Shown: piece by piece, positions 59,555 through 64,000 of the stretch
How positions within the stretch are numbered: position 1 is the first letter of the stretch
How the letters are laid out: each line of letters starts with the position of its first letter
Source: Hespellia sp.
GTDB taxonomy: Bacteria > Bacillota > Clostridia > Lachnospirales > Lachnospiraceae
Assembly (NCBI GenBank): GCA_028689735.1
Contig: JAQVCP010000001.1
Location: 86,756-150,755, forward strand
Direction: 5' to 3'
Length of the DNA stretch: 64,000 nt
Position numbers and translations under genes: made by a program
Notes under the pieces: model-generated
Told to the model about the DNA's origin: nothing
The model's input: only the letters and a program-made list of their open reading frames with translations
Databases searched by the model: none

Positions 59555-59787
59555 TGACGTTTCACTCCTCTATATTTTTTTGATTATAGGCGACAAGTTG
59601 CCCGTGAAATGTTCCATAAAACCATGCAGGGAACCCCTGCACCCAGCAAAAAGCCTGTAAATACAGTGTTTTCTGCTTCCTAACGTATGAAAAGAGCCTT
59701 GTGATATAGCTTTTTCATCACATTTATGGCATACCTTTCCACAATAGTGCATTTTTAACTATATCACAAAGCCCTTCGCTTTGTCAA
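59555..59787 (-). promoter_or_regulatory. rpoBC promoter and leader
   Basis: Minus strand TTGACA (59787-59782), 18-bp spacer, TATAGT (59763-59758). The roughly 200-nt leader contains TGCAGGGAACCCCTGCA (about 59624-59640), a perfect hairpin, and an inverted copy of CTATATCACAA (59698-59712 against 59759-59769). A dedicated promoter lets RNA polymerase genes be expressed apart from rplJL. Confidence 0.7.
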
Positions 59788-59898
59788 CCTGTTTTTTATT
59801 TTTTTATCTTTCAAGGAGGTTAGCTCTTTATTTTAAGCACACAGTGCAAACAATAACTGCCATCCTTCGTTCTTTTCCATCGTCTAAAGCAAAGAATA

Positions 59899-59930
59899 GG
59901 AAGGAGATACCCAAAACGGTTTCTCCTTCC
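59899..59930 (-). terminator. rplL-rpoB intercistronic terminator/attenuator
   Basis: GGAAGGAGA and TCTCCTTCC arms with central CCAAAACGG, followed on the minus strand by TATTCTTTGCTTT. 54 nt after rplL; partial termination here is common between rplJL and rpoBC. Confidence 0.65.
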
Positions 59931-59983
59931 CATCTATCATTCAGCAAAGTGAATACTCACCCCACATATTTTTAAACTCTGAA

Positions 59984-60358
59984 TTATTTAAGTGTAACTT
60001 CAGCGCCTTCGCCTTCAAGCTTAGTCTTGATTTCTTCAGCTTCAGCCTTAGATGCAGCTTCTTTGATTACCTTAGGAGCTCCGTCAACTAATTCTTTTGC
60101 TTCTTTTAATCCAAGTCCTGTTACTTCACGAACAACCTTGATTACCTTAACCTTTGATGATCCAACTGCTGTTAACTCAACATCAAATTCATCTTTCTCT
60201 TCTGCTGCTTCACCTGCTGCTGCGCCTGCTGCAACTACTACACCTGCTGCTGCAGATACACCGAATTCTTCTTCGCATGCTTTTACTAATTCATTTAATT
60301 CTAATACTGATAATTCTTTGATCGCTTCGATCATCTCAGCTGTTGTTAATTTAGCCAT
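59984..60358 (-). CDS. rplL: 50S ribosomal protein L7/L12
   Basis: 124 residues from ATG 60358 (GGAGGATATTAAA upstream; the ATG at 60373 overlaps that site). N-terminal dimerisation domain, Ala/Gly-rich hinge ([20 protein letters not shown]) and C-terminal domain ([24 protein letters not shown]). Stalk protein that recruits translation factors. Confidence 0.99.
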   Translation of the reverse strand: MAKLTTAEMIEAIKELSVLELNELVKACEEEFGVSAAAGVVVAAGAAAGEAAEEKDEFDVELTAVGSSKVKVIKVVREVTGLGLKEAKELVDGAPKVIKEAASKAEAEEIKTKLEGEGAEVTLK

Positions 60359-60412
60359 TTTAATATCCTCCATTTTTTATAATTTTTATAATTGTAATTC
60401 ACTCAGGTATTG

Positions 60413-60445
60413 ACATTCAGCTCGGGAAATCCTCGCTAAGTATCT
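60413..60445 (-). repeat. Dispersed palindromic repeat, copy E (rplJ-rplL gap)
   Basis: Single diverged unit directly after the rplJ stop; minus-strand core ACTTAGCGAGGATTTCCCGAG, matching the cores near 1.2 and 62.1 kb. Confidence 0.6.
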
Positions 60446-61005
60446 TATTCCTCTGTTGCCGGAGCTTCCTCTACTGCTGGAGCTTCCTCTGCTGCTGCTT
60501 CTACTGGAGCTTCAACTGCTTCTCCGCCTTTTTCTGCGATCTGATTAAGAACGCGAGCAAGATTTGTAATTGGAGACTGAATGCTTCCAAGTAATTTGGA
60601 AAGTAATTCGTCTCTTGATGGGATTGTAGACAATGCTGTCAAACCATCCTGATCATAAAATGTCCCGCTTACTACACCTGCTTTTACTTCTAAAGCCTTA
60701 GCTGTCTTTGCAAATTTGCAGATGATTCTAGCCGGAGCTGTTGCATCTTCTTTTGAAATTGCAATTGCGCTAGGTCCTTCTAAGTATTCATCTAATGCTG
60801 TAAAATCTGTTCCTTCAAACGCTCTTTTGATCATAGTGTTCTTATGAACTTTGTAGACGATACCTGCTTCTCTGAGCTGTTTACGAAGTTCTGTATCTTC
60901 TGCTACAGTCAGACCACGGTAATCAACTAAAACGATTGCCTCAGCATCTTTGATCTCTTCAGAAATCGCTGCTACGATTGGTTGTTTTAATTCAACTTTT
61001 GCCAC
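60445..61005 (-). CDS. rplJ: 50S ribosomal protein L10
   Basis: 186 residues from GTG 61005, with AAGGAGG nine bases upstream. MAKVELKQPIVAAISEEIKDAEAIVLVDYRGLTV-type N-terminus binds 23S rRNA; the C-terminal helix that carries L12 dimers is followed by an Ala/Glu/Pro-rich tail (EAPVEAAAEEAPAVEEAP), longer than the usual about 170 residues. Confidence 0.98.
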   Translation of the reverse strand: MAKVELKQPIVAAISEEIKDAEAIVLVDYRGLTVAEDTELRKQLREAGIVYKVHKNTMIKRAFEGTDFTALDEYLEGPSAIAISKEDATAPARIICKFAKTAKALEVKAGVVSGTFYDQDGLTALSTIPSRDELLSKLLGSIQSPITNLARVLNQIAEKGGEAVEAPVEAAAEEAPAVEEAPATEE

Positions 61006-61061
61006 GTTTTGTGCACCTCCTTATTTTATTTGCGTTGCACTGCCGCGTATATCTAAGGTTT

Positions 61062-61106
61062 CATCCGATTCGCCAGGACTCAAAGTACCTCGCGGGTGAC
61101 CGGATG
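61062..61106 (-). repeat. Dispersed palindromic repeat, copy F (rplJ leader)
   Basis: Arms CATCCG (61062-61067) and CGGATG (61101-61106); minus-strand core CGCGAGGTACTTTGAGTCC. First of a diverged tandem pair. Confidence 0.55.
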
Positions 61107-61114
61107 AGGGCTCA

Positions 61115-61144
61115 CATCAGGCTTGGAAAAATCCTCACCGGATG
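61115..61144 (-). repeat. Dispersed palindromic repeat, copy G (rplJ leader)
   Basis: Arms CATCAGG (61115-61121) and CCGGATG (61138-61144); minus-strand core TGAGGATTTTTCCAAG. The most diverged unit assigned to the family. Confidence 0.4.
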
Positions 61145-61159
61145 TTCTGCACCAACAAA

Positions 61160-61314
61160 GCCTCTGTATCCAAAGACACAGAGGCTGAATAAATTCAATG
61201 TTTAGAATTCGCTCTTCCTCGGTAGGCGTATCATCCTTATGCCATATCATGGCACCTACTGTCTTCGGCAGTTAATTGCTATAACATAATAGCATTTGTT
61301 TTAAAACCTGTCAA
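61160..61314 (-). promoter_or_regulatory. rplJ leader: rplJL promoter, L10 leader and attenuator
   Basis: Promoter TTGACA (61314-61309), 17-bp spacer, TATTAT (61291-61286). The following RNA, about 61280-61205, reads GCCGAAGACAGTAGGTGCC ... GCCTACCGAGGAAGAGCG, the conserved elements of the Firmicutes L10 leader bound by L10(L12)4. Then a hairpin GCCTCTGTGTC/GATACAGAGGC (61185-61160) acts as the terminator arm. Excess L10 is expected to cause termination here. Confidence 0.85.
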
Positions 61315-61324
61315 CTGTTTTTTC

Positions 61325-62014
61325 TTACAATTTCACTGGGTTAAGCTTTACACCAGGTCCCATTGTAGATGTAAGAGTAACACTCTTAAGGTACTGACCC
61401 TTTAATGTTGAAGGTTTTGCTTTATTGATTGCATCAATAAGCGTCTGGAAGTTGTCCGCTAATTGTTCTTCGGTAAATGAAGCTTTACCTACTGGCACAT
61501 GGATAATGTTTGTTTTGTCTAATCTGTACTCAATCTTACCTGCTTTGATCTCAGCGATTGCTTTGGAAACGTCCATTGTTACTGTACCGGCTTTTGGGTT
61601 AGGCATAAGACCTTTTGGTCCAAGTACACGGCCAAGACGACCAACAACACCCATCATGTCTGGTGTAGCAACTACTACGTCAAATTCAAACCAGTTCTCG
61701 TTCTGGATCTTTGGAATAAGTTCCTCAGCTCCAACGTAATCAGCACCTGCTGCTTTTGCTTCTTCCGCTTTTGCGTCCTTAGCAAATACTAAGATACGTG
61801 TTGTCTTACCAGTACCATGTGGCAGTACTACAGCGCCACGGATCTGCTGGTCAGCATGACGTCCATCACAGCCTGTTCTGATATGAGCTTCGATTGTCTC
61901 GTCAAATTTTGCTACTGCTGCTTTTTTAACTAATGCAACTGCTTCCTCTTTCTCGTAAAGATTCGATCTGTCGATTAATTTAGCAGCTTCTGTATATTTC
62001 TTTCCTCGTTTCAT
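61325..62014 (-). CDS. rplA: 50S ribosomal protein L1
   Basis: 229 residues, [25 protein letters not shown] at the N-terminus, [22 protein letters not shown] near 130. Forms the L1 stalk and in bacteria represses its own operon by binding an rRNA-like site in the mRNA. Such a site lies directly before this gene as well as before rplK. Confidence 0.99.
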   Translation of the reverse strand: MKRGKKYTEAAKLIDRSNLYEKEEAVALVKKAAVAKFDETIEAHIRTGCDGRHADQQIRGAVVLPHGTGKTTRILVFAKDAKAEEAKAAGADYVGAEELIPKIQNENWFEFDVVVATPDMMGVVGRLGRVLGPKGLMPNPKAGTVTMDVSKAIAEIKAGKIEYRLDKTNIIHVPVGKASFTEEQLADNFQTLIDAINKAKPSTLKGQYLKSVTLTSTMGPGVKLNPVKL

Positions 62015-62030
62015 ATTAAATAACCTCCTA

Positions 62031-62057
62031 GTGGTATTGTCGGGATGTCCCTCCCAC
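62031..62057 (-). promoter_or_regulatory. L1-binding mRNA mimic before rplA
   Basis: Minus-strand GTGGGAGGGACATCCCGAC then AATACCAC, 3 nt before the AGGAGG of rplA. GTGGGAGG...AATACCAC mirrors the L1-binding helix of 23S rRNA (GGTGGGAGG...AAATACCACC). Binding of L1 would cover the ribosome site. Confidence 0.75.
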
Positions 62058-62094
62058 TTTATTTCGTTAGATTTACAATTTACAATTTAAGGTA

Positions 62095-62139
62095 GTTCGC
62101 CTGCCTAAGCTCAAAAGGACTTCGCTAAGTACAGCGAAC
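62095..62139 (-). repeat. Dispersed palindromic repeat, copy C (rplK-rplA gap)
   Basis: Arms GTTCGC (62095-62100) and GCGAAC (62134-62139); minus-strand core CTTAGCGAAGTCCTTTTGAG. Confidence 0.75.
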
Positions 62140-62185
62140 GGCCTCGCACTAGACTCGAGAATACCTCGCCAAGTTGCTTTCGGCC
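62140..62185 (-). repeat. Dispersed palindromic repeat, copy D, touches rplK stop
   Basis: Arms GGCC (62140-62143) and GGCC (62182-62185); minus-strand core CTTGGCGAGGTATTCTCGAG. The distal arm reaches the rplK stop codon (62185-62187), as copy B does at araD. Confidence 0.75.
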
Positions 62186-62610
62186 TACTCTTCTACAGTA
62201 ACTCCCATAGAACGGCATGTTCCAGCGATCATGCTCATAGCTGTTTCTATTGTTGCAGCGTTAAGGTCTGGCATCTTTGTCTCAGCGATTTCTTTAAGCT
62301 GAGCCTTTGTGATTGTTGCAACCTTAGTCTTGTTCGGAACACCTGAACCGGATTTGATGTTGCATGCTTTCTTGATAAGAACAGCTGCCGGTGGTGTCTT
62401 TGTGATGAAGCTAAAGCTTCTGTCATTGTATACTGTGATAACTACAGGAATAAGAACGTCGCCTTTGTCTGCAGTCTTAGCATTGAACTGTTTTGTAAAT
62501 TCAACGATATTAACACCATGCTGACCAAGTGCTGGTCCAACCGGTGGTGCTGGTGTTGCTTTTCCAGCCTGGATTTGTAATTTAATATAACCTTCTACTT
62601 TTTTTGCCAT
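62185..62610 (-). CDS. rplK: 50S ribosomal protein L11
   Basis: 141 residues. [26 protein letters not shown] near the N-terminus and [19 protein letters not shown] near 90; binds the GTPase-associated region of 23S rRNA and is needed for RelA-type stringent signalling. Follows nusG. Confidence 0.99.
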   Translation of the reverse strand: MAKKVEGYIKLQIQAGKATPAPPVGPALGQHGVNIVEFTKQFNAKTADKGDVLIPVVITVYNDRSFSFITKTPPAAVLIKKACNIKSGSGVPNKTKVATITKAQLKEIAETKMPDLNAATIETAMSMIAGTCRSMGVTVEE

Positions 62611-62625
62611 TTCTAATTACCTCCT

Positions 62626-62653
62626 GTGGTATTTACGGGGGTTTCCCTCCCAC
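62626..62653 (-). promoter_or_regulatory. L1-binding mRNA mimic before rplK
   Basis: Minus-strand GTGGGAGGGAAACCCCCGTA then AATACCAC, immediately before AGGAGG of rplK. Same form as the element before rplA and as the L1 site of 23S rRNA. Confidence 0.78.
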
Positions 62654-62713
62654 TGTTTGTTTGTTGTCTGTGAAACTTTGCCAGGCAGGCTTTCTCTGCC
62701 TTGTTCCATCTCG

Positions 62714-63232
62714 CTAATCCTGTTTTTTGATCTCAGAGAAATGTAACTCAACTGGTGTTTCACGACCAAATAACTCAACATTGATTGATACGCTCTGTTT
62801 CTGTTCGTTGATAGCGTGGATTGCTCCAACTGTACCTTCCCAGGCACCGCTCGTCACGACAACAACATCGCCGACTGCAAAGTCTACGACAATATTTTCC
62901 TTCTGGATTCCAAGTGGCATCATCTCATCATCTGAGAGAGGCACCGGTTTGGAACCAGGTCCGACAAATCCAGTAACACCTCTGGTATTACGCACTACAT
63001 ACCATGTATCATCATTCATAATCATATGAATCATGACGTAACCAGGGAACAACTTTTTCTGACTTGCCTTCTGAACACCATTCTTCAGCTCAACGACATC
63101 CTGCATAGGAACGCGAACCTCTAAAATCTGATCTTCCAAATGTCTGTTCTCGATTGTCTTGTCAATGTTAGCTTTTACTTTGTTCTCATACCCTGAATAG
63201 GTATGAACTACGTACCATTTTGCCTCTGACAT
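62714..63232 (-). CDS. nusG: Transcription termination/antitermination factor NusG
   Basis: 172 residues. NGN domain (KWYVVHTYSGYENKVKANID) and C-terminal KOW domain (FAVGDVVVVTSGAWEGTVGAIHAIN). Binds RNA polymerase near the upstream fork and modulates pausing. Between secE and rplK, the usual order. Confidence 0.99.
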   Translation of the reverse strand: MSEAKWYVVHTYSGYENKVKANIDKTIENRHLEDQILEVRVPMQDVVELKNGVQKASQKKLFPGYVMIHMIMNDDTWYVVRNTRGVTGFVGPGSKPVPLSDDEMMPLGIQKENIVVDFAVGDVVVVTSGAWEGTVGAIHAINEQKQSVSINVELFGRETPVELHFSEIKKQD

Positions 63233-63296
63233 AAAATCACCTTTCTCGCTAGACTTACAGTTACTTCTCTGCCCCTGCGCTTATGCGGGGACGAAC

Positions 63297-63497
63297 CTAT
63301 TTCACTAATAAATCGATACCATACTTTAAGATTACATCAATCACTGTGATGACTGCTCCTAAAAATACAGATGCTGCAACGACTGCCGTTGTCTGTTTTG
63401 CAAGTGTTTCCTTGTCTGGCCAGATAACTTTTTTAAACTCAGCTTTCAAGCCTTTGAACCAGCTCTTCTTCTGTGTTTTTTCTTTAGTCTCTCCCAT
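63297..63497 (-). CDS. secE: Preprotein translocase subunit SecE
   Basis: 66 residues from ATG 63497 (MGETKEKTQKKSWFKGL); the ATG at 63506 lies too near AAAGGAAG. Short amphipathic region with FKKVIWP, the conserved SecE motif, then one membrane segment (VVAASVFLGAVITVIDVI). Stabilises SecY. Confidence 0.97.
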   Translation of the reverse strand: MGETKEKTQKKSWFKGLKAEFKKVIWPDKETLAKQTTAVVAASVFLGAVITVIDVILKYGIDLLVK

Positions 63498-63519
63498 AAC
63501 ATCCACTTCCTTTCAACGA

Positions 63520-63669
63520 CTATTTCGTCTCTTTGTGCATAGTGTGTGATTTACAGAACTTACAGTACTTCTTAGTCTCCATGCGTTCCGGATGAGTTTT
63601 CTTATCCTTTGTCATGTTGTAGTTACGTTGTTTACATTCTGTACATTCCAATGTGATTCTTGTGCGCAC
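63520..63669 (-). CDS. rpmG: 50S ribosomal protein L33
   Basis: 49 residues from GTG 63669 to TAG 63520-63522, with GCGAGGTGG upstream; too short to be picked by length alone. [17 protein letters not shown]...[17 protein letters not shown]. Four cysteines (9, 12, 36, 39) mark the zinc-binding form. First gene of the rpmG-secE-nusG cluster. Confidence 0.97.
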   Translation of the reverse strand: MRTRITLECTECKQRNYNMTKDKKTHPERMETKKYCKFCKSHTMHKETK

Positions 63670-63811
63670 AACTTCCACCTCGCTTCATAATTGCTAAATA
63701 TTTACAGTTACTATTCGTTCTTTTCTATATATAATAGTAAGAACTAATTTGATGGTTGCGAAGCCATCATTTTTAGGCATAAAAAAAAGACCTACTTCCA
63801 TTCGCTAGAGC

Positions 63812-63841
63812 ATTGTAACATACTCGTGCGACGTAAGTCAA
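63812..63841 (-). promoter_or_regulatory. rpmG-secE-nusG promoter
   Basis: Minus strand TTGACT (63841-63836), 18-bp spacer, TACAAT (63817-63812). It is about 140 nt before rpmG. On the plus side, TATAAT at 63910-63915 is a candidate -10 for the divergent gene at 63959. Confidence 0.75.
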
Positions 63842-63958
63842 GCCTTTTCCTTCTTTTGCAATGGAATGAAATGGAAGAATAATTGGTAGTATTTTCGATG
63901 GATATGCGTTATAATACAATGCAATAGGCTAAAAACTACACAGACAAAGGAGAATACC

Positions 63959-64000
63959 ATGGGCTATGAGACAATAGATGAACTCGAACATTTTCAATTC
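63959..64000 (+). CDS. Start of an unidentified plus-strand gene, cut by window edge
   Basis: ATG at 63959 after AAAGGAGAATACC, reading MGYETIDELEHFQF to the window end in 14 open codons. A strong ribosome site and an upstream TATAAT (63910-63915) support a real gene. Too little protein is visible to name it. Confidence 0.6.
   Translation, partial: MGYETIDELEHFQF

Overview
The window reads as chromosomal DNA of a Gram-positive, low-to-moderate G+C gut-type Clostridia, most likely a Lachnospiraceae. The evidence is the paired glgC/glgD, SpoVG, DnaD plus a DnaI/DnaC-like loader, YesM/YesN-type two-component genes, strong AGGAGG ribosome binding sites, a short ProS without editing insert, and a standard Firmicutes rpmG-secE-nusG-rplKA-rplJL-rpoBC block. 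I cannot name the genus. No rRNA, tRNA, CRISPR array or intact insertion sequence is visible.

Layout. Positions 1-7.5 kb (minus strand) form an arabinose locus: a ChvE/MmsAB sugar ABC transporter followed by araR, araD and the 5' part of araA. Positions 7.5-15.6 kb (minus) hold a second sugar ABC importer of the YtfQ-YtfR-YtfT-YjfF type, preceded by a YesN/YesM two-component system. Positions 15.8-29.9 kb (minus) are a long catabolic operon: a FadR-type GntR regulator, a three-gene carbohydrate ABC importer, two VOC proteins, two SDR oxidoreductases, a Gfo/Idh dehydrogenase, a GH1 and a GH3 glycosidase, a split transketolase and a beta-hydroxyacid dehydrogenase. It looks like uptake and breakdown of a glycoside whose identity the sequence does not give. 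Positions 30-30.6 kb are a small accessory spot with a 31-residue hydrophobic peptide gene and strong inverted repeats.

From 30.6 kb the window is mostly housekeeping: the str operon (rpsL-rpsG-fusA-tuf, minus), proS, a cation/Ca2+ exchanger behind a yybP-ykoY-type Mn2+ riboswitch, an RluA-family pseudouridine synthase (plus), spoVG and glgCD (minus), then murC, dnaD-like, dnaC-like and a long prs (plus). Positions 47-51.7 kb hold an alpha/beta hydrolase, an SLC13-type transporter and a divergent LysR regulator. The rest is the rpmG-secE-nusG-rplK-rplA-rplJ-rplL-rpoB-rpoC cluster (minus), with L1-binding mimics, an L10 leader, and a start of one more plus-strand gene at the right edge.

Points outside routine annotation: (i) a dispersed imperfect-palindrome repeat that sits, often as tandem pairs, just after stop codons inside operons, including the ribosomal protein operons; (ii) two copies of an L1-binding 23S rRNA mimic, one before rplK and one before rplA; (iii) a shared TTGTAATACAA-like palindrome at the GntR gene and its target operon; (iv) a pair of TTGTACAA palindromes 41 bp apart at the chvE promoter; (v) DnaA boxes directly before the dnaD/dnaC genes; (vi) matching acidic tails on RpoB and RpoC. 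All functional assignments are from reading the sequence; no database search was run.
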